Below, piece by piece: positions 37,947-45,937 of a stretch of 64,000 bases of DNA. The translations under genes and the position numbers were made by a program. This stretch comes from Mucilaginibacter segetis (lineage in GTDB: Bacteria; Bacteroidota; Bacteroidia; Sphingobacteriales; Sphingobacteriaceae). Each line of letters opens with the position of its first letter. The first letter of the stretch is position 1. The stretch is taken from contig NZ_JAEHFW010000002.1 of NCBI RefSeq assembly GCF_016522075.1, forward strand, positions 682,001 to 746,000, given 5' to 3'. The notes below the pieces were generated by a model. It was not told the origin of the DNA, made no database searches, and was given only the letters and a program-made list of their open reading frames with translations.

Positions 37947-39001
37947 ATTTTTAATGATGAATTTTTGTTATTGAATTTATCGTTCAAAAATACTTTCATT
38001 TTTTTACCGTAAGGTTTTTCTATGTAAACCGTTATCAGATAAGCGAGTAATATTACTATTGGTACGGTAACCCCCAAGGTCGATATCAAAAAAGGTATAT
38101 TAAAGCGCCTTTCTAAGAGGCCTATAACTCCTCTGAAAACATAATTATGAATAAGATATAAAGCGAAAGATATTTTGCCTAAAAAAACAGCTGGCTTCGA
38201 AATTATAAACTTTAGTTTTCCATTTACAAACAAAATAAATAGAGTAAAATATAGAAGTAGCATACCTATATATTGGAAAAGGCTGATGTGTGCCGGATCT
38301 GATCCCGCGAATCTGTAAATGATAATTTGTGTAAGCAGGCAAAAAGAAATGATGATATACCCTTTTAACTTGGAGATCATCCCATGCATTAACTGATAAA
38401 ATATAATGCCACCAAAAAATAACGCGAAATGATTAAGAAGCGGGAAGTATCTACTATAATTAGGGATATAATGCAGCGTAATCATTACGAAGTCTATAAT
38501 GATGTACACGTTAAGCAAACAACCAATAACTATAATATATTTTAAAAGTTTAGTTTCATATAGAAATAGAATAAGGAGATAAAAAAGCATTTCAATTATC
38601 ATCGTCCAATACGGTACATCAATATCCGGAATGTGCAGATAGTATTGAAACATAGTAAGATTCGCGGCATAATCAATAAAACCAACCTCGCGTGCATGAT
38701 TAAGATTGAAATGTATAAGCCGTAATAAAATAATCACACCGAAAGTAAAGGTGACACAAGCCCAGTAAGTAGGGTATAACCTTGCTGCTCGGTTGATAAC
38801 GAACTCCCGGCCCGATGATACCTTATTGATGCTCATGAATATTACGAAACCACTGATCAAGAAAAACAGATCGACACCGGATACGCCAAGATCAAAACCG
38901 CTCCAGGCATTCTTCCCCTCGGTGTAATGGAAGAACATCACAAAGACTGCTGCAAAACCTCGTAAAGCATCTAATTCCAGATATCTTTTTTGATGAATCA
39001 T
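37943..39001 (-). CDS. Membrane acyltransferase (acyltransferase 3 / OafA type)
   Basis: 352 residues from ATG 39001 ('MIHQKRYLELDALRGFAAVF'). A longer frame to 39076 would overlap the upstream yifB gene. About ten membrane helices; the N-terminal motif 'LDALRGFAAVFVMFFHYTEG' carries the catalytic His of the family, and the ending 'YIEKPYGKKM' is typical. It O-acylates surface polysaccharide or lipid-linked sugars. Its 3' end overlaps that of the convergent hybrid sensor gene by 4 bp. Confidence 0.87.
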   Translation of the reverse strand: MIHQKRYLELDALRGFAAVFVMFFHYTEGKNAWSGFDLGVSGVDLFFLISGFVIFMSINKVSSGREFVINRAARLYPTYWACVTFTFGVIILLRLIHFNLNHAREVGFIDYAANLTMFQYYLHIPDIDVPYWTMIIEMLFYLLILFLYETKLLKYIIVIGCLLNVYIIIDFVMITLHYIPNYSRYFPLLNHFALFFGGIIFYQLMHGMISKLKGYIIISFCLLTQIIIYRFAGSDPAHISLFQYIGMLLLYFTLFILFVNGKLKFIISKPAVFLGKISFALYLIHNYVFRGVIGLLERRFNIPFLISTLGVTVPIVILLAYLITVYIEKPYGKKMKVFLNDKFNNKNSSLKI

Positions 39002-39023
39002 GCCACCATTATATTGCAGTATT

Positions 39024-40562
39024 TTAACCAGCCCAACCTTCCCTGTCAAGGCTTCTGAAATGTATAGCCTCTGCAAGATGTTCTAATTGTATATCTTCGC
39101 TGCCTCCAAGGTCGGCTATGGTGCGTGCTACTTTTAATATGCGATCATAGGCACGGGCAGAAAGCCCCAGTTTTTCCATTGCCTTTTTTAATAAATTTTG
39201 TCCTGCCTGGCTTATCTTACATATTTCGCGAACCATTTGCGGGCTCATCTGAGCATTTGCATGTAATTCTGCTCGTTGGCTAAAACGTTCAGCTTGTTTT
39301 TCGCGGGCCTTAATTACGCGCTCACGTATAAATTCGCTTTTTTCGGCAAGCCTTTCCGATGATAATTCACTAAAGTTGACCGGTGTAACTTCCACATGCA
39401 GATCAATGCGGTCAAGCAATGGCCCCGAAATTTTGCTCAAATATTTTTGAACAGTTCCCGGAGGGCAAATACACTCTTTTTCGGGATGATTATAGTATCC
39501 GCACGGGCACGGGTTCATGCTGGCCACCAGCATAAAACTGGACGGGTAGTCAACTGTAAATTTGGCACGCGAAATAGTAACACGTCTTTCTTCCAATGGT
39601 TGCCGCATCACTTCTAATGCCGTTCGTTTAAATTCAGGCAGTTCATCTAAAAATAATACGCCATTATGGGCAAGTGAGATTTCGCCAGGTTGCGGGTTAC
39701 TGCCGCCACCTACAAGTGCCACATCACTTATAGTATGATGGGGTGAACGGAATGGACGGGTGGTTACCAGCGCGTCCGCCGAAGAGAGTTTACCTGCAAC
39801 AGAATGTATTTTGGTAGTCTCTAATGATTCATATAAACTCAGCGGTGGCAGTATAGAAGGTAATCTGCGTGCCAGCATGGTTTTACCCGCACCAGGTGGG
39901 CCTATTAATATCACATTATGGCCACCAGCAGCGGCTATTTCTAAAGCGCGCTTTATGTTCTCCTGCCCGCGTACCTCACTAAAGTCGCTGTCATAAGCGG
40001 TAAGGCTATTGAAAAACTCTTCACGGGTGTTTACTTCTTCCCGCTCCAATGCAGTGTCACCATTAAAAAAGTCAGCAACCTGTTTTATGTTTTCTACACC
40101 ATAAACTTCCAGATCATTAACTATAGCGGCCTCTCTCGCATTTTGTTTAGGTAATATAAAGCCTTTGTATTTTTCTTTACGAGCTTGTATAGCTATGGGT
40201 AATGCCCCTTTTATAGGCTGCAAACCTCCATCAAGGGAAAGCTCACCCATAATAAGATATTTATCAAGGTCTTGAGTTTCTATCTGGCCTGAGGCAGCAA
40301 GTACGCCGGTAGCTATGGTCAGGTCATACGCCGAACCCTCTTTTTTTATATCAGCGGGCGCCATATTTACCACTACTTGCTGGCGCGGCATTTTATAACC
40401 ACAATTTTTTAGCGCTGACTCTATCCTGAAATAGCTTTCTTTAATGGCTATATCCGGCAAGCCCACCACAAAATATTTAGTGCCGGGTGCAATATTTACT
40501 TCAACTGTTATGGTAATAGCTTCGATACCATAAACCGCACTGCCATAAGTTTTAACTAACAC
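39024..40562 (-). CDS. YifB family Mg-chelatase-like AAA ATPase
   Basis: 512 residues. An N-terminal Lon-protease-like S5/ChlI domain (about 1-165) is followed by a Mg-chelatase AAA core with Walker A '[20 protein letters not shown]', Walker B '[11 protein letters not shown]' and the cysteine segment '[18 protein letters not shown]'. A C-terminal helical domain ('[20 protein letters not shown]') ends it. ComM/YifB proteins act as a hexameric branch-migration helicase in transformation; that role is inferred from homology. Length is normal. Confidence 0.92.
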   Translation of the reverse strand: MLVKTYGSAVYGIEAITITVEVNIAPGTKYFVVGLPDIAIKESYFRIESALKNCGYKMPRQQVVVNMAPADIKKEGSAYDLTIATGVLAASGQIETQDLDKYLIMGELSLDGGLQPIKGALPIAIQARKEKYKGFILPKQNAREAAIVNDLEVYGVENIKQVADFFNGDTALEREEVNTREEFFNSLTAYDSDFSEVRGQENIKRALEIAAAGGHNVILIGPPGAGKTMLARRLPSILPPLSLYESLETTKIHSVAGKLSSADALVTTRPFRSPHHTISDVALVGGGSNPQPGEISLAHNGVLFLDELPEFKRTALEVMRQPLEERRVTISRAKFTVDYPSSFMLVASMNPCPCGYYNHPEKECICPPGTVQKYLSKISGPLLDRIDLHVEVTPVNFSELSSERLAEKSEFIRERVIKAREKQAERFSQRAELHANAQMSPQMVREICKISQAGQNLLKKAMEKLGLSARAYDRILKVARTIADLGGSEDIQLEHLAEAIHFRSLDREGWAG

Positions 40563-40699
40563 GTGTTAAGGTTTTATTATAGCGTAAGATATATAAATTA
40601 TTTGAGGGATTGTTAAAGCTTTTGCTGGATGATGGTTTTTGAGAGCTGTTTGATTAATGAATAATTTTTTATCTTGCTGAACAAATATGCTCTAAATTT

Positions 40700-41458
40700 A
40701 TGCTTGACCAGGTAAAACATCAGCAACATGCCTATGAAGAAATTTACGCACCTGAACAAATAGCGGAATTTGGTTTTCATATTACAACCGACCTTCTAAC
40801 CCGCTACTTGCGCGATCGTCGTTTATTAAAAAGCTTGAAAGTACTACAGAACCAATGTCCGGAAATGCGGGAGTGGAGTGTGCTTATAACATGTGGTGGT
40901 GTAGGTGGAGAAGGGCTTTTTTTTAAGAAACAAGGATTTAATTCTGTAACCGTATCTGATATTTCAGAGAACTCCCTGAAAATTTGTAATCAATTTGATC
41001 CGGAGATAAAAACAATCATGCTGAATGGCGAGAGTCTTGATCTTCCGGATAACTCCTATGATTTGGTAGTTGTTCAGGACGGACTACATCACTTGCCCCG
41101 CCCGGTATCCGGCTTTACCGAGATGCTTCGGGTAGCAAAAAAAGCTATTGTAGTTATTGAACCGTATGATAGTTTAATTGGTAATTTAATGGGTACTGAA
41201 TGGGAGGTACAGGGTGATGCAGTTAATTATGTTTATCGGTGGGATAAAAACAGCATCACTCAGGCTGTTAAAAGCTTTCTGCTTAAAGATTATAAACTAA
41301 TTAAGGTTTTGCGCTTTTGGGATCATGGACTTATGGTTTCAAGGATAACAGGTAAACTTCCTAAAAGTGTACAACCAATCGCAGCAAAAGTTTTTTATGG
41401 ATTATTTTGGCCATTTGATGCTATTGGTAATATGATGGTTGCTGTAATACTTAAATAA
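40700..41458 (+). CDS. Class I SAM-dependent methyltransferase
   Basis: 252 residues, Methyltransferase_11-like fold. The glycine-rich motif I is 'LITCGGVGGEGLFF', followed by 'VTVSDISENSLKIC' (acidic residue binding the SAM ribose) and motif 'YDLVVVQDGLHHLPRP'. It is a single gene between the divergent yifB and a convergent acyltransferase; the two sugar acyltransferase genes nearby hint at a glycan or lipid substrate. The acceptor is unknown. Confidence 0.82.
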   Translation: MLDQVKHQQHAYEEIYAPEQIAEFGFHITTDLLTRYLRDRRLLKSLKVLQNQCPEMREWSVLITCGGVGGEGLFFKKQGFNSVTVSDISENSLKICNQFDPEIKTIMLNGESLDLPDNSYDLVVVQDGLHHLPRPVSGFTEMLRVAKKAIVVIEPYDSLIGNLMGTEWEVQGDAVNYVYRWDKNSITQAVKSFLLKDYKLIKVLRFWDHGLMVSRITGKLPKSVQPIAAKVFYGLFWPFDAIGNMMVAVILK

Positions 41459-41462
41459 GCAG

Positions 41463-42509
41463 TTAATCCACTGCTCTTATTGTCTTTTCCTTTCGTTTCA
41501 TAAAAGGTTTCTCAATAAATATCCACGACAGGGATGCTAATATAATGGTTAGTCCTATAACAATAGGTAAATTAATATAGGGCACTAACTTTAGTTGTAC
41601 AGCAACAGTAAGTATTAGTCCATGATAGATATAGATGCCATAAGATATATCGTTTTTTTGTAATAGCTTATCGGCAAGCCGGGGCAAGGTGTACGCCATA
41701 GACAGTATGCAGAAAGACAGAAATAAATATTGAATAGTGGTAAAATACGCTGCATCTATCCGGTCAAAAAATATCATGCTAAAAACCACATACAGAACTA
41801 TCCAATATAATGCCTTACCATAAATATATTTAGATTTATAAATACGAAGCCGTTGAAGAATTACACCTGTAAGAAACAGGAAAAAATGTGGTATAAAGGA
41901 ATAACGTATCAACTTATTTATAAGATAACCGAAATCGATTAGTTCAAAAATTATGTAACCGGCTGTAAATACTATAAGTAAGATCCAAAACCACTGATTC
42001 ATATATTTTTTAGGCGCAAAAAAGAAACAGGCAGGTAAAACGATATAAAATTGTAGTTCAATAGGAATAGTCCATAAGCTGCCATTGTAGGAGCCAAAAC
42101 CATAACTATCTAAAAAGTTGGGGGTGTAAATACCACCTATTAATTGCGAGGGAAGCCACGCTATAGTTTCTCTGTTAAAGAAATTAACGCCGGTTAAACT
42201 GAAAATTATAAGAGTGATAATTATACACCCCCATAAACCCGGGTAAATTCGTAACGCCCGGTTCCTGAAGTAATTACGCAGACTATTATTTCTCTCAAAT
42301 GATGCTGATATGAGGTATCCGCTTATTACAAAAAAAATTGGCACTCCCGGAAATAAGTACATTATTTTTAGCCATAGATGTCCTATAGGAATGTTAAGAT
42401 GCTGAAAATAGTGGTCGAAAATTACCTGAGTAGCAGCAAGTAGCCTTAGCAAGTCAAAGTTATTTATCCGGAATTCCTTTTGTTCCTCCATTAATTTTAT
42501 GAGCGGCAA
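41463..42509 (-). CDS. Membrane acyltransferase (acyltransferase 3 type)
   Basis: 348 residues with about ten membrane helices. The family motif appears as 'FDLLRLLAATQVIFDHYFQH' (catalytic His in the first helix), with 'GVPIFFVISGYLISASF' and a C-terminal 'IFIEKPFMKRK'. A second in-frame Met six residues in is an alternative start. It is similar in type to the acyltransferase at 37943 but clearly not a close copy, so the two probably modify different positions or sugars. Confidence 0.85.
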   Translation of the reverse strand: MPLIKLMEEQKEFRINNFDLLRLLAATQVIFDHYFQHLNIPIGHLWLKIMYLFPGVPIFFVISGYLISASFERNNSLRNYFRNRALRIYPGLWGCIIITLIIFSLTGVNFFNRETIAWLPSQLIGGIYTPNFLDSYGFGSYNGSLWTIPIELQFYIVLPACFFFAPKKYMNQWFWILLIVFTAGYIIFELIDFGYLINKLIRYSFIPHFFLFLTGVILQRLRIYKSKYIYGKALYWIVLYVVFSMIFFDRIDAAYFTTIQYLFLSFCILSMAYTLPRLADKLLQKNDISYGIYIYHGLILTVAVQLKLVPYINLPIVIGLTIILASLSWIFIEKPFMKRKEKTIRAVD

Positions 42510-42555
42510 TGAATTGATTCCGCATGCGAATAGCGAAAGATATATATTTTAAAAA

Positions 42556-42620
42556 GGACGCACAAAAGTTATTATCTAATAAAATTAACAGTGTTATGTA
42601 ACACACACGTACATGCGTCC
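42556..42620. repeat. Nested inverted repeats upstream of the cupin gene
   Basis: Outer arms GGACGCA (42556-42562) and TGCGTCC (42614-42620) enclose an inner dyad GTGTTA-TG-TAACAC (42591-42604). The pair lies in the 139-bp space between the divergent acyltransferase and cupin genes. It could be an operator (inner dyad) or an RNA fold in the cupin leader. Confidence 0.4.
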
Positions 42621-42648
42621 GTCATAGCCTTATAATAAATATTTTAAA

Positions 42649-43065
42649 TTGAAACTTGTAGAAATAGAGCCGGATAGGCGTATAAAAATAAATACAATAT
42701 TATCCAAAGCTTGTAGCGGAGGGAAACTAACTATTATAGAGTATTTGGTAGGTATTGGAGCAGGTTGTACCGCACATGTTTGTCCACATGAAGATAAAGT
42801 ATTATACGTAGCCGAAGGTAAGTTTCTCTTATTGGCCGGAGGATATAAATACATTGCAGAAAAGGGATCAAATATTTTAATTCCATGCAACACATGGCAT
42901 AATTTTAAGAACATTGGTACTATTACAGGTAAACTATTGGTTACCCTTACACCGCTCAACAAAACTAAAATGCCGAATAACCTTACTCCAAAAGTAAAGA
43001 TATTCGGCAATAATATTTTAAAATTAAAGAAGACCCCACAAACTTTTGAGGTCGTTTTAATTTAA
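42649..43065 (+). CDS. Cupin-fold protein
   Basis: 138 residues from TTG 42649; no ATG is available before the domain. The cupin core is visible as 'AHVCPHEDKVLYVAEGKFLL' and 'ILIPCNTWHNFKNIG', giving His/His/Glu...His metal ligands. It is a single-domain cupin of unknown reaction. It lies between a divergent acyltransferase and a convergent small membrane protein. Confidence 0.7.
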   Translation: MKLVEIEPDRRIKINTILSKACSGGKLTIIEYLVGIGAGCTAHVCPHEDKVLYVAEGKFLLLAGGYKYIAEKGSNILIPCNTWHNFKNIGTITGKLLVTLTPLNKTKMPNNLTPKVKIFGNNILKLKKTPQTFEVVLI

Positions 43066-43073
43066 TGCCTATG

Positions 43074-43448
43074 CTAAATTAAGCAAAAACCGCAGGCAAT
43101 AATAACATTGGTCATTAATACCACAGAATACATAGTAATATTACGGCGACTAACTGTTGCTAACTGAACGTTAACTTTTTTCAGCCATCGGTTGTTCAGT
43201 AATATAAAATGGTTAGCTATCAGGAAAAATACCATTACAGCTACGATAGCTAAACAAGAGTAAATATTAAGTTTCACCAAGTGTTCCTTCAGAATCAGTT
43301 TGGTAATCAGCATTACATTTGTAAGCAAAATTATCAATAAAAAACTCACGTTAAATAACGATTTAAACTGAGGTAATTTTCCCTGTCCAAAATTTTTAAA
43401 GCTCCACCTGTAAACCTTTATATAAATGGATTGATAAGATTTTAACAT
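43074..43448 (-). CDS. Small membrane protein of unknown function
   Basis: 124 residues with three predicted membrane helices (about 32-50, 62-84 and 105-124) and a basic N terminus. No family recognised. Its stop is 8 bp from the convergent cupin gene. The 3'-terminal helix runs to the end of the chain ('IIACGFCLI'). Confidence 0.55.
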   Translation of the reverse strand: MLKSYQSIYIKVYRWSFKNFGQGKLPQFKSLFNVSFLLIILLTNVMLITKLILKEHLVKLNIYSCLAIVAVMVFFLIANHFILLNNRWLKKVNVQLATVSRRNITMYSVVLMTNVIIACGFCLI

Positions 43449-43611
43449 AATGCTTAGTTTTTAAGTTAATGGATCTCAACAGCTACAAAAATTGCTTTTT
43501 TATAATTGTTATACTTTTTAAACGAAATGCTGTTTGTTTTGTTGCAATTTATAAAATTTTATTCTGATTAAATGCAATAATTCAATATAAAAATTTATTT
43601 CTATTGTAAAT

Positions 43612-43643
43612 AAAAAAGAGACCATTATACATCTCTCTTTTTT
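43612..43643 (-). terminator. Terminator at the end of the tRNA-like unit
   Basis: Perfect 10-bp stem AAAAAAGAGA / TCTCTTTTTT with a 12-nt loop. It is A/T-flanked and could act on both strands. Nothing is encoded just left of it on the plus strand, so it most likely ends the minus-strand transcript carrying the two tRNA-like RNAs. Confidence 0.6.
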
Positions 43644-43681
43644 ATTTGTCAATCATACGTATAAAAATCTATATAAACAGT

Positions 43682-43707
43682 AAAGCCCCTGATGGGCAGG
43701 GGCCTTT
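43682..43707 (-). other. Stable hairpin 3' of the tRNA-like RNAs
   Basis: AAAG-CCCCTG / CAGGGG-(C)-CTTT with a 5-nt loop and one bulged C. It lies 35 nt past the 3' end of the second tRNA-like RNA on the minus strand and lacks a long T run, so it may be a processing or protecting hairpin ahead of the terminator at 43612-43643. Confidence 0.5.
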
Positions 43708-43742
43708 ACTAACCAATTATAAACCTAAATTATGAGAAGAGC

Positions 43743-43857
43743 TGTAGGAGAAGGGGTCGAACCTTCAAAGAGTGGTTATTCTTATTTCTAAGAGTTTCCC
43801 AGAATCTCCGCCACCGCGACAAGGAGGTGTGTTTGCCAAAAATTTCACCATCCTACA
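43743..43857 (-). ncRNA. tRNA-like RNA A (class II cloverleaf with oversized variable arm)
   Basis: 115 nt on the minus strand. Acceptor TGTAGGA/TCCTACA (7 bp; an eighth C-G pair is possible), T8, D stem GTG/CAC with A14, GG and A21 in place, then A26. Anticodon stem CCTCC/GGTGG (central U-U) holds loop TTGTCGC, anticodon GUC. The variable arm is about 44 nt with stem GGAG...TGG/CCACTCT and hairpin TCTTA-GAAA-TAAGA. T arm GAAGG-TTCGACC-CCTTC, then discriminator G at 43742; CCA is not encoded. The D arm is leucine-like, yet the anticodon is aspartate. It may be a functional odd tRNA, a regulatory tRNA mimic or a decayed gene; compensatory changes against copy B argue against decay. Confidence 0.7.
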
Positions 43858-43886
43858 GGATATAATTCTGAATTGCTCAGAAGCGC

Positions 43887-43997
43887 TGTTGGGGAAGGGT
43901 TCGAACCTTCAAGGAGTGGTTAGCCCGCTTCGGGTTTCCCATAATCTCCGCCACCGGGACAAGGAGGTGTGTTTGCCAAAAATTTCACCACCCAACA
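43887..43997 (-). ncRNA. tRNA-like RNA B (paralog, first in the unit)
   Basis: 111 nt on the minus strand, 29 nt upstream of copy A. Acceptor TGTTGGG/CCCAACA; D arm identical to A; anticodon stem CCTCC/GGTGG and loop TTGTCCC (GUC). Variable arm with stem GGAG...TGG/CCACTCC and hairpin CCCG-AAG-CGGG. T arm GAAGG-TTCGAAC-CCTTC; discriminator G at 43886, no encoded CCA. Copies A and B share nearly all of the D, anticodon and T arms but differ in the acceptor stem and variable-arm hairpin by paired substitutions, so structure is under selection. A consensus promoter lies about 48 nt upstream. Confidence 0.72.
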
Positions 43998-44044
43998 TTG
44001 TTTTGTTTTTTAAAGAACATTAAGCAATTGTTATTTGCTTTATA

Positions 44045-44076
44045 CAAATTTAAAGCAGATGGTACTTTCTTGCAAA
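44045..44076 (-). promoter_or_regulatory. Consensus Bacteroidota promoter for the tRNA-like unit
   Basis: On the minus strand TTTG (44073-44076), a 20-nt spacer and TAAATTTG (44045-44052) match TTTG-N20-TAnnTTTG at every fixed position. The predicted start site near 44039 is about 42 nt before the 5' end of tRNA-like RNA B. No minus-strand protein gene lies between here and 43448, so the promoter is best explained by the RNAs. Confidence 0.65.
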
Positions 44077-44149
44077 TATTTCAACGAAATATTTTTATTT
44101 TTACTTTTATTTTAATTAAACTTGTATTTGAATATAGATATTTAAAATT

Positions 44150-44626
44150 ATGCCTCACAGGAAACCTCAAAATTTAGAAATTGATAATCTTGATATACAA
44201 ATTTTATCAATATTGATGAAAAATGCGACTACTCCTTACACGGAAATCGCGAAAGAGTTGATTGTTTCCGGCGGAACCATACACGTGCGGATGAAAAAAT
44301 TAGAGGAACTGGGTGTGATAAAAGGAGCCAGCCTGGAAGTTAATCCCCAAAAGTTGGGTTATGATGTCACCGCTTTCTTAGGCATATTTTTGGAAAAAGG
44401 CTCACAATATAACGATGCCGTAAAGCAATTAAAAGCAGTACCGGAAATTGTGGAGTTACATTATACAACTGGGCAGTGGAGTATTTTTGCGAAAATTGTC
44501 TGTCATGATACGAATCATTTGCGTGAGGTATTAAATGAGCAGATACAAAGTGTTAAAGGAATACAACGAACAGAAACATTTATATCTCTAGAAGAGAGTA
44601 TAAAAAGGCAAATTACATTGGAATAA
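44150..44626 (+). CDS. Lrp/AsnC family transcriptional regulator
   Basis: 158 residues. An N-terminal winged helix-turn-helix ('LDIQILSILMKNATTPYTEI' then 'AKELIVSGGTIHVRMKKLEE') is followed by a ligand-binding RAM domain (about 75-150) with 'VPEIVELHYTTGQWSIFAKI'. It senses an amino acid or related ligand. It is a single gene, divergent from the tRNA-like unit and sharing its intergenic region, followed by a terminator at 44641-44685. Confidence 0.9.
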   Translation: MPHRKPQNLEIDNLDIQILSILMKNATTPYTEIAKELIVSGGTIHVRMKKLEELGVIKGASLEVNPQKLGYDVTAFLGIFLEKGSQYNDAVKQLKAVPEIVELHYTTGQWSIFAKIVCHDTNHLREVLNEQIQSVKGIQRTETFISLEESIKRQITLE

Positions 44627-44640
44627 AATTATCGTAAAAT

Positions 44641-44685
44641 AAAAATGCCGGATGGGTTAAAAATTCCTATCCGACATTTTTATTT
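44641..44685. terminator. Bidirectional terminator
   Basis: Stem AAAAATGCCGGAT / ATCCGACATTTTT (one mismatch) with A/T flanks, between the convergent Lrp-type and RlmI-like genes. Confidence 0.75.
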
Positions 44686-44692
44686 TAAGGCG

Positions 44693-45880
44693 TTACCATA
44701 CTTTGCAAAGCAGGCCTTTAAGATATTCGCCTTCATGGAATGATGCTCTTACCGGATGATCTTCCGGCTGGTGAAACTGATAAATAAACTGTACTTGTTT
44801 ACCGGCATCTAACGCAGCCCACGCTATAACCTGTTTAAATGTTTCCATATCCATAGCTCCCGAACAAGAAAATGTAGCTAATAAACCACCAGGTGTTAAT
44901 AATTGCATACCCAAACGATTCAGATCTTTGTATGCCCTGGATGCGCGTGTTAAAGCCGAGCGTGATGGGGCATATTTAGGAGGGTCGAGTACTATTATGT
45001 CGAACTTTTCTCCGTTTTCTTTTAGTTGCCTTAACTGGTTATTTACATCTGCCTTAACAGCGTTATGTAAGTTAGCGGGTAATTTATTAAGACGTATATT
45101 TTCGTAAAGCGTTTCAATAGCCAATGCAGAGCTATCTACACTTGTTACCCATGATGCGCCGGTTTGCAAACAGTTTAATGTGAAACCACCAGTATAGCAA
45201 AAGCAATCAAGCACTTTTTTGCCTTTGGCATATGAAGCAAGTATTTTACGGTTGTCTCGTTGATCACAGTAAAATCCTGATTTTTGGCCCTCGGTAATAT
45301 TAATGCCGTAGGTTATGCCATTTTCCTTTACAATTACTAATTGCGGTGGCGGCGTGCCATCCAATAAAATGTTGGTAGTTTCTAATCCTTCGTGAGCTCG
45401 TGAAGCGGCATCGCTTTTATCAAAAATACTTAATGGATTTAGCAGGTTTTTTAACTCATCTATAATAATTGGCATTGCGTTTTGCATTCCCGATGTTAAT
45501 ACTTGCACAGCTAAATGGTCGGCATACTTGTCAACTATTAATCCTGGTAAGTAATCTGATTCACTAAATATAAGGCGGCATGTATCTGTTTCTCCATTGG
45601 TAAGTATATGTACCCTGCTGCTAATTGCGGAACTTACTTTATTTCTGAACCAGTTGTCATTTATTAATATATTTTCATCCCACTCTAATAAACGTAAGGC
45701 TACCCTTGATTGATGATTGTAAAATCCATAAGCCAGAAATTCATTTTTATTATTTAGCAATCGAACAATTTCGCCGTTTTCAGCCTTACCCTTTATTTTT
45801 TCCAAAGCACCCGAAAACACCCAGGGATGGCGCTGTAATACTGCTTTTTCCTTCCCCTTTTTTAATATCACGTCAATCAT
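44693..45880 (-). CDS. Class I SAM-dependent rRNA methyltransferase (RlmI-like)
   Basis: 395 residues. An N-terminal PUA domain (about 1-75, 'RHPWVFSGALEKIKGKAENG') is followed by an EEHEE-type central region and a Rossmann methyltransferase. Motif I is 'VLDCFCYTGGFTLNCLQTGA', then 'VTSVDSSALAIE' and 'FDIIVLDPPKYAPSRSAL' (DPPK in place of the catalytic NPPY-type loop). This architecture matches RlmI, the 23S rRNA m5C1962 methyltransferase; the exact position is inferred. Confidence 0.9.
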   Translation of the reverse strand: MIDVILKKGKEKAVLQRHPWVFSGALEKIKGKAENGEIVRLLNNKNEFLAYGFYNHQSRVALRLLEWDENILINDNWFRNKVSSAISSRVHILTNGETDTCRLIFSESDYLPGLIVDKYADHLAVQVLTSGMQNAMPIIIDELKNLLNPLSIFDKSDAASRAHEGLETTNILLDGTPPPQLVIVKENGITYGINITEGQKSGFYCDQRDNRKILASYAKGKKVLDCFCYTGGFTLNCLQTGASWVTSVDSSALAIETLYENIRLNKLPANLHNAVKADVNNQLRQLKENGEKFDIIVLDPPKYAPSRSALTRASRAYKDLNRLGMQLLTPGGLLATFSCSGAMDMETFKQVIAWAALDAGKQVQFIYQFHQPEDHPVRASFHEGEYLKGLLCKVW

Positions 45881-45937
45881 GGTCCAAAGGTATAAATAAC
45901 AGTATAGTTCGAATATATAAAAAATAAGCCTGCCTTT

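Noticed and set aside
42630-43010. 126-codon minus-strand frame opposite the cupin gene
   Set aside because: The plus frame has the cupin ligands and a clear fold; the minus frame has no recognisable domain and would overlap it entirely.
43743-43997. A CRISPR array or a group I intron inside tRNA-Leu as explanation for the two repeats
   Set aside because: Only two units of >100 nt with a full cloverleaf each; the insert is far too short for a group I intron and lacks its core.
43772-44023. 83-codon plus-strand reading frame across the tRNA-like repeats
   Set aside because: It runs antisense through both structured RNAs and shows no domain or signal; the frame is a by-product of the repeated sequence.
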